From an uncultured Actinomycetes bacterium (GTDB taxonomy: Bacteria; Actinomycetota; Acidimicrobiia; Acidimicrobiales; RAAP-2), in the NCBI GenBank assembly GCA_903924205.1, contig CAIYAP010000007.1, forward strand, positions 328,421-392,420: a stretch of DNA of 64,000 nt. The letters run 5' to 3'. Below are positions 42,561 to 51,045 of this stretch, one piece after another; position 1 is the first letter of the stretch; every line of letters starts with the position of its first letter. The position numbers and the translations under genes were made by a program. Below the pieces are notes generated by a model. The model was not told where the DNA came from, did not search any database, and saw only the letters and a program-made list of their open reading frames with translations.

Positions 42561-42766
42561 TCCTTATCCGACGGCTTTTTGAATTGTGGTGACTTGCGCT
42601 TAATGCCCATGCTGGAGGTCATCCAATTGCCGCCGGCCACCAAGGCGACAAGCACCAGAGGGGTGGCGAGCAACGGGGTGAGCCCGCTCGCGCCATTGAG
42701 GGCCACGCCCCACAGAAAGATATAGATAGCGCCGAGAGCGACGACGGTCATTTTTGTCACGTTCAT
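42557..42766 (-). CDS. Small two-helix membrane protein
   Basis: A 69-residue protein with two hydrophobic segments (VTKMTVVALGAIYIFLWGVA and LLATPLVLVALVAGGNWM) and a basic C-terminal tail (GIKRKSPQFKKPSDKE). No known family recognised. It is between uppS and recO with four-base overlaps on both sides (ATG overlaps uppS stop; stop overlaps recO start), so it is truly translated with them. Confidence 0.75.
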   Translation of the reverse strand: MNVTKMTVVALGAIYIFLWGVALNGASGLTPLLATPLVLVALVAGGNWMTSSMGIKRKSPQFKKPSDKE

Positions 42767-43503
42767 TCGTCCAGCCCTCCGTAACGGCGGCGGCGACCTT
42801 GGTATTCACTTACCGCGGCGTAGAGATCTTCTCGCCGAAAGTCTGGCCACAACACGTCGGTGAAGACGAGCTCGCTGTAAGCCATTTCCCACATCAGGAA
42901 GTTGCTGGTGCGATACTCGCCCGAGGTGCGAATCACCAGGTCGGGATCAGGAATTTCCGGGTGATACAGACGTTCACGAATGGCCTTCTCGGTGATCTTG
43001 CGAGCCGGCACGCCATCGTCCACCAAGCGGGTGATGGCGTCAATGAGCTCGGCGCGACCGCCGTAATTGAATGCCATATTGAGCACCATGGTCTTGTTGC
43101 GTCGGGTGAGTTCGGCGGCGTCATCCATGTTGGCGAGCACGCGCCGCGGCACGCGCCAATCGCGACGTCCCGAAAAGACGATGCGGATACCCACCTCGCC
43201 GAGTTCGCGAGCGCGCCGCTTCAGCAGTGATTCGTTGAAGTTCATCAGGAATTTCACTTCATCTACGGGGCGACGCCAGTTCTCCGTCGAGAAGGCGTAG
43301 ACCGTGATGTACTTAATTCCCGCCGCCAGAGCGCCGTACACCACGTCAACCAGGGCCTCTTCACCGGCGGCATGACCATCAGTGCGCGGGAGACCTTGAC
43401 GCTGGGCCCAGCGACCATTGCCGTCCATCACGATGGCGACGTGAGTGGGCATCCGGCTGAGGTCGAGGTCCGCAGGCAGCGGGAGGGGACGCGGGTCAGG
43501 CAC
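42763..43503 (-). CDS. uppS: Undecaprenyl diphosphate synthase (isoprenyl transferase)
   Basis: Makes the C55 carrier lipid for cell-wall synthesis. The signature HVAIVMDGNGRWA (Asp) is at about residue 21, RTDGHAAGEE, YAFSTENWRRP, MAFNYGGRAEL and the C-terminal DPDLVIRTSGEYRTSNFLMW. 246 residues is normal. GTG start with TAGTTT six bases before it; divergent from dinG, whose mirror -10 lies 30 bases away. Confidence 0.95.
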   Translation of the reverse strand: MPDPRPLPLPADLDLSRMPTHVAIVMDGNGRWAQRQGLPRTDGHAAGEEALVDVVYGALAAGIKYITVYAFSTENWRRPVDEVKFLMNFNESLLKRRARELGEVGIRIVFSGRRDWRVPRRVLANMDDAAELTRRNKTMVLNMAFNYGGRAELIDAITRLVDDGVPARKITEKAIRERLYHPEIPDPDLVIRTSGEYRTSNFLMWEMAYSELVFTDVLWPDFRREDLYAAVSEYQGRRRRYGGLDE

Positions 43504-43509
43504 GGGTCA

Positions 43510-43515
43510 AAACTA
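43510..43515 (-). promoter_or_regulatory. Putative -10 of uppS (leaderless)
   Basis: TAGTTT on the minus strand, six bases before the uppS GTG. Confidence 0.5.
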
Positions 43516-43545
43516 GTCCGGTCCCGTCCGGCGGCGACGGCTCGT

Positions 43546-43551
43546 TAGTGT
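43546..43551 (+). promoter_or_regulatory. Putative -10 of dinG (leaderless)
   Basis: TAGTGT, six bases before the dinG GTG. Confidence 0.5.
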
Positions 43552-43557
43552 CGACGC

Positions 43558-45498
43558 GTGCGAAGCTTCGATCCTGACGCCCCCGACGACCTTGACGGCG
43601 ACGTCGAATTCTCGGCATCGGGCCGAGTGGCCGTGACGGCCGAGTCCGAACTCGAGCTCTTGTCTGCCATCACGTCGGACTTGCCCGGCGGTGGCGAAAC
43701 ACGCCCCGGCCAGCAAGAAATGGTCCGCGCCGTGACCTCCGCCATTACCACCAGTGAACACCTCATCATTGAGGCCGGCACTGGTGTCGGTAAATCGCTG
43801 GGCTACCTCGTCCCCGCCGCGCTCTCCGGCTCACGCGTCATTATTGCCACCGCCACCAAGAACCTCCAAGACCAGCTGGGGCAGAAAGATGCCCCCGCCG
43901 TCGTCACGCGCACCCACGCGTCGGTCGCCGTCTTAAAGGGTCGCCAGAACTACCTCTGTCGCCTCAAGGCTCGTGGCGTGGGTGACGGTAACCAGATGAC
44001 CTTTGACACCGACGATCTGCCCACCGGTTATGTCGATGAAGTGCGCCGGATTTTGTCGTGGGGGGAAACCTCCGACGTCGGCGATCGCGATGAGTTGCCC
44101 TTCGAGGTTGACCCCCGCAGTTGGCGCGCCGTCTCGGTGACCCCCCAGGAATGTCTCGGCCGCATGGCCTGTCCCGTGGCGCACGAGTGCTTCACCGAGA
44201 AGGCTCGCGACCGCGCGGCGGAAGCCGACATCGTCATCGTCAATACCCACCTGTACGCCTCGCATCTCGCGTCTGGCCAGACCTTGCTTCCCGCGCACGA
44301 GGTCGTCATTCTCGACGAAGCCCACGAGGCCCTCGACATCTTCACTTCCGCGCTCGGCACCTCCTTGGCGATGGTGCAGCTACGCGCCCTCGCGACCACT
44401 CTTCGGCCCCACGTGCGCGAATCGCACCCCGATGCGCTCGGCGACCTCGTGAGCGCCATCGACCGATTGAGTAGTGCGCTCGAGCGTCAACTCGACGAAC
44501 GCCAGGACGTGGGACTCAGCGAGAGTGCTCTGGTGGCCGTGGCCGACGCGTCGCGAGCCCTCGCGCCGCTGATTGAAGCCCTGCGCATTCACCCCCGCCT
44601 GACCGAAACGGAGCGGCAAAATGCCGTTGGCCCCGCGGTGCACATTCTGGGCGACCTCGATCGACTCACGAAAGTGTCAGAGCGAGAATTGCTCCACGTG
44701 GAGCGTGAAGGTCGCGAACCCGTCATCAAGGTGTCGTTGATCGACGTCGGCCCGCGCCTCGCCGGCGAACTGTGGGATCACGTCACGGCGGTGTGCACCA
44801 GCGCCACCATTCCCCTCTCGCTGCGGCGCGATCTGGGGCTGCCGGCGAGCACCACGGAACTGCAGGTTCCCAGCCCCTTCGATTACCCCGAGAATGGGCT
44901 GCTCTACGTGCCCGAGATGGCCGAGCGCAACGACCCGGCCGCCGAGCAGCAGATCGTTGACCACCTCGTCGAACTCATCACCTGGGCCGAGGGACGCACC
45001 CTGGCCTTGTTCACGAATACGGCCGTCATGCGCCGTGTGCACGAGGCCGTCAAGGCTCGCGTGTCGACGCCCGTGCTCGTGCAGGGTGAAAAGGCGCGGG
45101 GGCGCTTGCTGACCCAATTCGCCAACGACGAGGCAACCAGCCTCTTTGCGGTGGCGAGCTTTTGGCAGGGCGTCGACGTCCCCGGCAAGTCGCTCTCCGT
45201 GGTCGCCATTGATCGGCTCCCCTTTCGCCCGCAGGGCGACCCCATCAGCGAAGCTCGCCGCTCCCGCTCCACGTCTCCCTTCATGGAGGTCGACCTGCCG
45301 CGGGCCACCATGATGCTGGCGCAGGGCATTGGCCGATTGATTCGCTCCTCCACCGACCGCGGCGTGGTCGCCGTCTTTGACATTCGCCTCGCCGAAGCGC
45401 GTTACGGCAACGTCATGCGAAAGCGCATCCCCCCGATGCGGCGCACGCGCGTGGGCTCAGACGTTCGCGAATTCCTCGAGGCAATTCTCGATACTTAG
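43558..45498 (+). CDS. dinG: DinG/XPD-like ATP-dependent DNA helicase
   Basis: A 646-residue superfamily 2 helicase. Walker A IEAGTGVGKSLG; DEAH box LDEAHEALD; four cysteines for an Fe-S cluster (NYLC then CLGRMAC...HEC) between motifs Ia and II; late motifs FANDEATSLFAVASFWQGVD and QGIGRLIRSSTDRG. No N-terminal exonuclease domain, as in actinobacterial DinG. It unwinds 5'-3' and acts on D-loops and R-loops. GTG start, TAGTGT six bases before. Ends four bases into the convergent TetR-like gene. Confidence 0.93.
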   Translation: MRSFDPDAPDDLDGDVEFSASGRVAVTAESELELLSAITSDLPGGGETRPGQQEMVRAVTSAITTSEHLIIEAGTGVGKSLGYLVPAALSGSRVIIATATKNLQDQLGQKDAPAVVTRTHASVAVLKGRQNYLCRLKARGVGDGNQMTFDTDDLPTGYVDEVRRILSWGETSDVGDRDELPFEVDPRSWRAVSVTPQECLGRMACPVAHECFTEKARDRAAEADIVIVNTHLYASHLASGQTLLPAHEVVILDEAHEALDIFTSALGTSLAMVQLRALATTLRPHVRESHPDALGDLVSAIDRLSSALERQLDERQDVGLSESALVAVADASRALAPLIEALRIHPRLTETERQNAVGPAVHILGDLDRLTKVSERELLHVEREGREPVIKVSLIDVGPRLAGELWDHVTAVCTSATIPLSLRRDLGLPASTTELQVPSPFDYPENGLLYVPEMAERNDPAAEQQIVDHLVELITWAEGRTLALFTNTAVMRRVHEAVKARVSTPVLVQGEKARGRLLTQFANDEATSLFAVASFWQGVDVPGKSLSVVAIDRLPFRPQGDPISEARRSRSTSPFMEVDLPRATMMLAQGIGRLIRSSTDRGVVAVFDIRLAEARYGNVMRKRIPPMRRTRVGSDVREFLEAILDT

Positions 45499-46274
45499 AC
45501 GGCGGCGTCGGGGTTGATCTCGAGCAAGTCGTGCGCGAGCGCCCGGATGGCGAGCCCCAACAAATTCCATTCCCCACCATCGCTGGACACGACGCTGCGG
45601 CAGGCACGATCGTCGGCGGCACTGCGAATCGCAAATCCACTCAGCAAGGAGAGCACCGACACCGCCCATTCATCGATGTCGTGCGGCGCGCGAGGCCGAA
45701 TGCCGAGGCCGTCAAAGATGTAGCGGTAGAGCTCGACGGTACGTGCCTGCTGGGCACCACCGCCCTCGGAGAGTGCCAAACGCATTTCGGCGTCCCACAC
45801 GTCACTGTTGTTGTGCCACCTCGTCCACGCACCCACCCAGATGGGCCACAACTTTGAGGCCATCAGGTCGGTCATCGCCGCGGCGGAAACGGCGCGCAGC
45901 ACCTCCTCGAAACTCGCCCATCGCGCGGCGTCGCTGGAGGTGTCCGCCTCGGCCATCGCCTCAGCCAGGGCGGCCAAAGTGAGGGGGAATTCGCCCATGA
46001 AGTCGTGACGAGCCACTTCCAAAATGAGTTCGCGTTGATACGCGTCTTGGTTCTCCCACACGCGCCCAATAATCGAGGCATTCGTAATCGTCAGACCGCG
46101 CGTCTTGATGCGATCGAAGACCCGTTTGAAGGTCACGCGGTCGGCGCCTAGTGACAACCCCTCGTCAATGAGGATTTTCTGTCCTTCGGCGAGCAGGAGG
46201 TCACGATACTCGTCACCCGACATGCGTTGACGGCGTCGGCGAACGACGCCACTGTCAACGGGTGTGTTACTCAT
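45495..46274 (-). CDS. TetR-like transcriptional regulator
   Basis: A 259-residue protein. The N-terminal part (about 22-75) has AEGQKILIDEGLSLGADRVT then FKRVFDRI and ITNASIIGRVWENQDAYQRE, a TetR-type helix-turn-helix with a longer insertion than usual. The C-terminal domain is helical (AEADTSSDAARWASFEEVLR). Target and ligand are unknown. TAGGGT lies six bases before the ATG. It converges with dinG by four bases. Confidence 0.72.
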   Translation of the reverse strand: MSNTPVDSGVVRRRRQRMSGDEYRDLLLAEGQKILIDEGLSLGADRVTFKRVFDRIKTRGLTITNASIIGRVWENQDAYQRELILEVARHDFMGEFPLTLAALAEAMAEADTSSDAARWASFEEVLRAVSAAAMTDLMASKLWPIWVGAWTRWHNNSDVWDAEMRLALSEGGGAQQARTVELYRYIFDGLGIRPRAPHDIDEWAVSVLSLLSGFAIRSAADDRACRSVVSSDGGEWNLLGLAIRALAHDLLEINPDAAV

Positions 46275-46280
46275 AGGTCA

Positions 46281-46286
46281 ACCCTA
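46281..46286 (-). promoter_or_regulatory. Putative -10 of the TetR-like gene (leaderless)
   Basis: TAGGGT on the minus strand, six bases before the ATG. Confidence 0.5.
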
Positions 46287-46339
46287 AGAGGTAGGGGCAA
46301 CTCAAACAGTACAGGTTTTGCGATTCCGAGGGGCAACGG

Positions 46340-47242
46340 CTAGTAGCCGAAACGATCCAGCACGTCCTCGCGACTTTGCCACTTGGGCTCGACCTTCACG
46401 ATGAGTTCCAGGAACACTCCCGACGGCATCTGTTGGCGCACCTTGATACCCACGTCTTTCAAGTTGCGACCACCGGCACCAATCACCATGCCCTTTTGGC
46501 TCTCGCGCTCCACCAAGATCTCGACGGTGATGTGGGGCCATTCATATTCCGTGACGCGACAGTGAATGGAGTGCGGTAGCTCTTGACGCATCGCGCGAAA
46601 TAATTGTTCGCGCACTAGCTCCGCGATATACATCGCCTCGGGCACGTCGGTGACCTCGTCTTCGGGGAAGAACCATGGTCCCTCGGGCATCAGTTTGTCG
46701 ACAAAGTCCACGAGGTGGTCCACGTTGTGGTTCTTGGTGGCCGAGGTGGGGATGTACTCCACTCGAGCGGCGGCGCCTTGCGCGTTCATCTCGGCGGCGA
46801 TTTCGTTGACGGCGTCGGCCGCCGCGAGTAGCTGTGCGGCCGTGCCTTCACGGCCCGCGCGATCCGCCTTATTGACGATCAGCAGAGGAACCGCGCCGTG
46901 CTCGCCACAGGCCTGCAGCACATTCGAAATCGTCATCTTGTCGCCCGGCCCAATGGCACCGGTCGCGTCAATCATGCCCATCACTACATCGACGCCGCTG
47001 ACCGATGAACGAGCCGTGCTGTTGAGACGATGCCCGAGAGTCGACGTGGCGCGGTGAAGTCCCGGCGTGTCGATAAAGACCATTTGCACGTCATCGCGAG
47101 TCAAGATGCCGCGAATGGCGTGACGAGTGGTGTTGGGGGTTCCCGACGTAATCGAGACCTTCTCCCCCACGATGGCGTTGACCAACGTGGATTTACCCAC
47201 GTTTGGACGCCCAATGACGGCGATGAATCCGCAGCGCGTCAC
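46340..47242 (-). CDS. era: GTPase Era
   Basis: Era binds 16S rRNA and helps 30S maturation. G1 GRPNVGKST, G2-region NTTRHAIRG, G3 DTPGLH, G4 NKAD, and a C-terminal KH domain with KGMVIGAGGRNLKDVG. 300 residues is normal. GTG start overlaps the CorC-like gene's stop by four bases; it is the end of the hrcA-dnaJ-...-era block. Confidence 0.96.
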   Translation of the reverse strand: MTRCGFIAVIGRPNVGKSTLVNAIVGEKVSITSGTPNTTRHAIRGILTRDDVQMVFIDTPGLHRATSTLGHRLNSTARSSVSGVDVVMGMIDATGAIGPGDKMTISNVLQACGEHGAVPLLIVNKADRAGREGTAAQLLAAADAVNEIAAEMNAQGAAARVEYIPTSATKNHNVDHLVDFVDKLMPEGPWFFPEDEVTDVPEAMYIAELVREQLFRAMRQELPHSIHCRVTEYEWPHITVEILVERESQKGMVIGAGGRNLKDVGIKVRQQMPSGVFLELIVKVEPKWQSREDVLDRFGY

Positions 47243-48525
47243 TTGAGCGTCACCCGGACGGACTCGACGCGACGGCCATCAACTTCGAGAACTTCCACGA
47301 GATACGGATTCATATCGAGCACATCTCCCACGTTCGGAATTCCTCCGCTGTGGTCCAAGACGGCGCCACCCACGGTGTCCCAACTTCCTTCGGGCAACGA
47401 CAAGCCAAACTCGTCATTGGCGTCATCCAGATTCATGCGACCAGAGATGACCTTAGGCCAAATGCTCTTCTTCTCTTTGTCCGTGAGCTTGTGCGCCGAC
47501 TCGGGGTCGTGCTCGTCTTCGATGTCGCCCACCATTTCTTCGAGAACATCTTCGAGCGTCACGATGCCCGCGGTGCCGCCGTATTCGTCCGCGACGATGA
47601 AGAGGTGCGTCTTGAGGGAACGAAATTCTTGCAATACCTGACCGAGACGCTTGGTCTCAGGCACGAAGTGTGCCGCCACGAGTCCGATCTCGGGCAACAA
47701 AGTGTCGCCGTGACCTTCCTGCACGGCGCGGGCGAGCTGACGCAGGGTCACCAAACCCACGACGTCGTCGATGTCGTCGCCCAGTACCGGCAGGCGGCTG
47801 CGATTAGTCTCGATGGCGAGGGCCAAGGCCTCACTGACGCTGGCGGTGGCATCAACGCACACCATGTCGACGCGCGGAATCATGACTTCGCGCACCATGG
47901 TTTCGTCCAGTTCGAAGACGCCCGTGATGACGTCGCGTTCAGTTTCGTCAATGTGGTGATCGAGTGCCGCCGCCGTGGCCATGGCACGAATTTCCGACTC
48001 CGCCTGCTCGCCCGGATCTTCCGAGCGCCCAAAGGGCTTCAGCGCCCAGCGCGCCATCGCGAGTAGTAGGGCGCTCACCGCGCGAACGGGCCAAAACCTC
48101 ATCAAGATGGCCACCAGTGGAGCCGCCGCCAACGCGGACGACACACCGTGCTGAATGGCGAAGTTTTTCGGAATGGCCTCGAAGAGCACGAAGATGACGA
48201 CCACTTCGAAGACCGTGGCGATGGCCACCCCCGCGGTGCCGAAGAGGTGACCGGCGAGCACGCCCACCAAGGTGGCGGACACCAGCTGACAAATCAAAAT
48301 CAGTAGCAGCAGGGGGTTGAGAAATTCGTCCGGATGTTCCACCAGGTTCAAGAGGGCGTGCGCGCCGCGTCGCTTCTCGTTCTGCAGCGCCATGGCGCGC
48401 GAGCGAGTCATCCGCACCAAGGCCGTTTCGGCCAAGGCGAAGAAGCCCGAGAGGGCCAATAAGAACAGCACCACGACCACCAAGATGGAGTCACTCGTCT
48501 TCCACGCCACCGCGTCAGCCCACAT
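47239..48525 (-). CDS. CNNM/CBS-domain protein (CorC/HlyC family)
   Basis: A 428-residue membrane protein. The N-terminal CNNM (DUF21) domain has about four hydrophobic segments (LVVVVLFLLALSGFFALAET), then two CBS domains (MIPRVDMVCVDATASVSEAL; DEYGGTAGIVTLEDVLEEMV) and a C-terminal CorC_HlyC domain. Linked to Mg2+/Co2+ efflux. The ATG overlaps the ybeY stop (TGATG); a TTG one codon earlier is possible. Confidence 0.93.
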   Translation of the reverse strand: MWADAVAWKTSDSILVVVVLFLLALSGFFALAETALVRMTRSRAMALQNEKRRGAHALLNLVEHPDEFLNPLLLLILICQLVSATLVGVLAGHLFGTAGVAIATVFEVVVIFVLFEAIPKNFAIQHGVSSALAAAPLVAILMRFWPVRAVSALLLAMARWALKPFGRSEDPGEQAESEIRAMATAAALDHHIDETERDVITGVFELDETMVREVMIPRVDMVCVDATASVSEALALAIETNRSRLPVLGDDIDDVVGLVTLRQLARAVQEGHGDTLLPEIGLVAAHFVPETKRLGQVLQEFRSLKTHLFIVADEYGGTAGIVTLEDVLEEMVGDIEDEHDPESAHKLTDKEKKSIWPKVISGRMNLDDANDEFGLSLPEGSWDTVGGAVLDHSGGIPNVGDVLDMNPYLVEVLEVDGRRVESVRVTLK

Positions 48526-49031
48526 CAACGGACGTAACCCTCGCGATAATGACGACGCAGCAGCTCTTGTTCGCGTGCCTCCATCGCTTCCGCCTCGTCA
48601 TCGACTTCGTGGTCCCATCCGAGAAGGTGCAGCACGCCGTGAACGACGAGGAGCGCCATTTCGTCATCCAGACTGACCTCGTGATCGGCGGCGTTTCGCA
48701 CCGCGACGGTGGGGCAAATCACGATGTCGCCCACCAGCTGCGGAATTTCTGGCTCGAGGTCCCCCGGGCCCGTGCCACCGGCATCGGGAAAACGTCCCGC
48801 GGGCAAGGGTTCGTCGTCAATGGGAAACGACAACACGTCAGTTGGCCCCGACTTTCCTCGAAACTGCTGATTCAAGGTCGCGATGGTCTCTTCATCTACA
48901 AAGAGCAGCGACACCTCGGCCGGCCCCCGCACCCCTTCGGAGCCCAGCGCGGCGCGGCACAGTTCACTCCACTTTTCGAGATCGACGGAGATGTCGGATT
49001 GCTCGTCGGCGCAATATAAATCGATACTCAT
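48525..49031 (-). CDS. ybeY: Endoribonuclease YbeY
   Basis: YbeY matures the 16S rRNA 3' end and takes part in ribosome quality control. The zinc motif HGVLHLLGWDHEVDDE (H-x3-H-x5-H) is near residue 130, and FRGKSGPTDVLSFPID is the family's other signature. 168 residues is typical. It overlaps phoH and corC by four bases or one base, in the conserved phoH-ybeY-corC-era order. Confidence 0.96.
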   Translation of the reverse strand: MSIDLYCADEQSDISVDLEKWSELCRAALGSEGVRGPAEVSLLFVDEETIATLNQQFRGKSGPTDVLSFPIDDEPLPAGRFPDAGGTGPGDLEPEIPQLVGDIVICPTVAVRNAADHEVSLDDEMALLVVHGVLHLLGWDHEVDDEAEAMEAREQELLRRHYREGYVR

Positions 49032-49984
49032 GACTGGGCTCGATCGTAGGCGGCAACGATGTCGGCGACAATTTGGTGGCGGACCACGTCCTTGGCTCCG
49101 AGGTGCACGAAGGAGATGTTGTCGACCCCGGTCAGAATCTTTTCGATACGCGCGAGACCACTGCGTCCTCCGCCAAGGTCTATTTGCGTAAGGTCGCCCG
49201 TCACCACCGCCTTCGAGCCGAAGCCAATGCGGGTGAGGAACATTTTCATTTGTTCGGGCGTGGTGTTTTGGGCCTCGTCCAAGATGATGAAGGAATCATT
49301 CAAGGTGCGACCGCGCATGAAGGCCAAGGGGGCAACTTCAATCACGCCCTTTTCCTGGTAGCGCGCGACACCGTCGGGACCGACCATGTCAAACAACGCG
49401 TCATAGAGCGGCCGCAGGTAGGGGTCCACTTTGGCCATGAGGTCGCCCGGCAGGAAGCCGAGGTGTTCGCCCGCCTCGACCGCGGGACGCGTCAGCACAA
49501 TGCGCTGCACCTGTCGGCGCTGCAGCGCCTGCACCGCGGCGGCCACCGCGAGATAGGACTTACCCGTTCCCGCCGGACCGATGCCGAAGGTGATGATGTT
49601 GTTCTCGATGGCGTCGGTGTAGCGCTTTTGACCCGCCGTCGAGGGGCGAATGGGCTTACCCTTCGCTCCCCGAGTGATCTCGGTCTTCAGCACGTCACTG
49701 GGACGAATGTTGTCGCGCACCATGTCAACCGTGCGGCGCACCTTCACGGCGTCGAGGGACTGGCCACTTTCCAAGATCAACACCAATTCGTCAAAGAGTC
49801 GCAACACTTGCTCGGCTTCCGGTCCGGTGACCGTGATCTGGTTGCCCTGCACCGAAATTCGACACTGCGGGTAGCCGCGCTCGATGGCGCGCAAATACTC
49901 GTCGCGCGGCCCAAAGAGACTGGCGAGTAACTGAGTATTGGGAATAAAGGTGGTCGCCGACTTCTCCTGCGGCACGTCGCTCAT
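49028..49984 (-). CDS. PhoH-like ATPase
   Basis: A 318-residue PhoH-family protein. N-terminal KH-like region, then Walker A FGIGPAGTGKSYLAV, the motif LTRPAVEAGEHLGFLPGDL, Walker B FIILDEAQNTTPEQ, and GDLTQIDL. Thought to act as an RNA/DNA helicase-like ATPase tied to phosphate stress or rRNA processing with YbeY. The ATG at 49984 overlaps the HIT gene stop (ATGA); an earlier TTG is less likely. Confidence 0.93.
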   Translation of the reverse strand: MSDVPQEKSATTFIPNTQLLASLFGPRDEYLRAIERGYPQCRISVQGNQITVTGPEAEQVLRLFDELVLILESGQSLDAVKVRRTVDMVRDNIRPSDVLKTEITRGAKGKPIRPSTAGQKRYTDAIENNIITFGIGPAGTGKSYLAVAAAVQALQRRQVQRIVLTRPAVEAGEHLGFLPGDLMAKVDPYLRPLYDALFDMVGPDGVARYQEKGVIEVAPLAFMRGRTLNDSFIILDEAQNTTPEQMKMFLTRIGFGSKAVVTGDLTQIDLGGGRSGLARIEKILTGVDNISFVHLGAKDVVRHQIVADIVAAYDRAQS

Positions 49985-50325
49985 CCCGGTGGCCAATCCA
50001 TCAGTCGTCCCCCGAGCACGTGGAGGTGGAGGTGGGGAACGGTCATCTGCGCGTCCGCCCCGACATTCATCACCAGGCGATAGCCCGAGTCGCGCACCGA
50101 CGTGAGATCCGCGACCTCTTGGGCGAGTCGGACGAGGTCGCTCACGAGGGCGCCGTGTGACGCGTCGATGTGGTCGGCACTCGTCACGTGCTGCTTCGGC
50201 ACGACGAGGACGTGAACGGGTGCCTGGGGTGCAATATCGCGAAAGGCCAGTGCGCGGTCACTCTCCGCGACGACGTCAGCGGGAACCTCGCCCGCCACGA
50301 TGCGGCAGAACAAACAGTCGCTCAT
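49981..50325 (-). CDS. HIT-family nucleotide-binding protein
   Basis: A 114-residue protein with CLFCRIVAGEVPADVVAESD at the N-terminus and the histidine triad HLHLHVLGGR near the C-terminus (HINT-like). It probably hydrolyses AMP-linked compounds. The ATG at 50325 gives the usual MSDCLFCRI start; a GTG two codons upstream is possible. 24 bases after rsmE. Confidence 0.92.
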   Translation of the reverse strand: MSDCLFCRIVAGEVPADVVAESDRALAFRDIAPQAPVHVLVVPKQHVTSADHIDASHGALVSDLVRLAQEVADLTSVRDSGYRLVMNVGADAQMTVPHLHLHVLGGRLMDWPPG

Positions 50326-50349
50326 GACCACATCACCATTGCCGTGAGA

Positions 50350-51045
50350 CTATTCGCTCGAGAGGCGCGGCCACTGCACACCACCAAATTTCAGCAGGGT
50401 CCCCGCCACCAGCGCGGCCGTCTCGGTGCGCAGGACCGTCTCACCGAAACCAATACGCGGCTGATCGTCGGGCCACTCCGAGCTCGACCATCCACCTTCG
50501 GGGCCAATGGCAATGGCCGAGACGCCCGTTAACGTTCCCGACTCCCCGGGCATGGCGACCGCCACGGATAGGGGAACGTCAGCCACCGAGACCGGGTCAG
50601 CCACCAGCAGGTCGTAACTGCGGCGACACTGTCCCGAGGCTTCCGCGGCAATCTTGCGCCATCGACCCAGCAATTTGTCACGGGCGTCGCCGGTGAATTT
50701 GACCGCGAGGCGCTCACAGACCAAGGGAACCACGGTGGAGACGCCGAGCTCCGTCAGCTTCGCAATCGCCCACTCGCCGCGATCGCCCCGCAGCGGGGCG
50801 AGATACACCGTCGTCGTCGCGGGCTGCGGATCGGTGACCACGTCGGAGATGCGAGTGATGACGGACTCGTCCACACGGGCCATGGCCACCCGACCGGCAC
50901 CATTGGTCACCACCACTTCCTCACCGGCTCGAGCTCGCAGCACCTTGAACAGGTGATGGTGGTCATCCTTTGTCAGCACGGGCGACGCCACGTCAGCCAC
51001 GCGAAATTGTCCGAGGGCGTCGACGCGTCGCTGTAGGTCGGTCAC
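50350..51045 (-). CDS. rsmE: 16S rRNA (uracil-1498-N3)-methyltransferase RsmE
   Basis: A SPOUT methyltransferase. N-terminal PUA-like domain (DDHHHLFKVLRARAGEEVVV), then the SAM-binding knot: ELGVSTVVPL, AIAIGPEGGWSSSEW and GETVLRTETAAL, in the order typical of RsmE. 231 residues. Overlaps dnaJ by four bases (GTGA). Confidence 0.93.
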   Translation of the reverse strand: MTDLQRRVDALGQFRVADVASPVLTKDDHHHLFKVLRARAGEEVVVTNGAGRVAMARVDESVITRISDVVTDPQPATTTVYLAPLRGDRGEWAIAKLTELGVSTVVPLVCERLAVKFTGDARDKLLGRWRKIAAEASGQCRRSYDLLVADPVSVADVPLSVAVAMPGESGTLTGVSAIAIGPEGGWSSSEWPDDQPRIGFGETVLRTETAALVAGTLLKFGGVQWPRLSSE

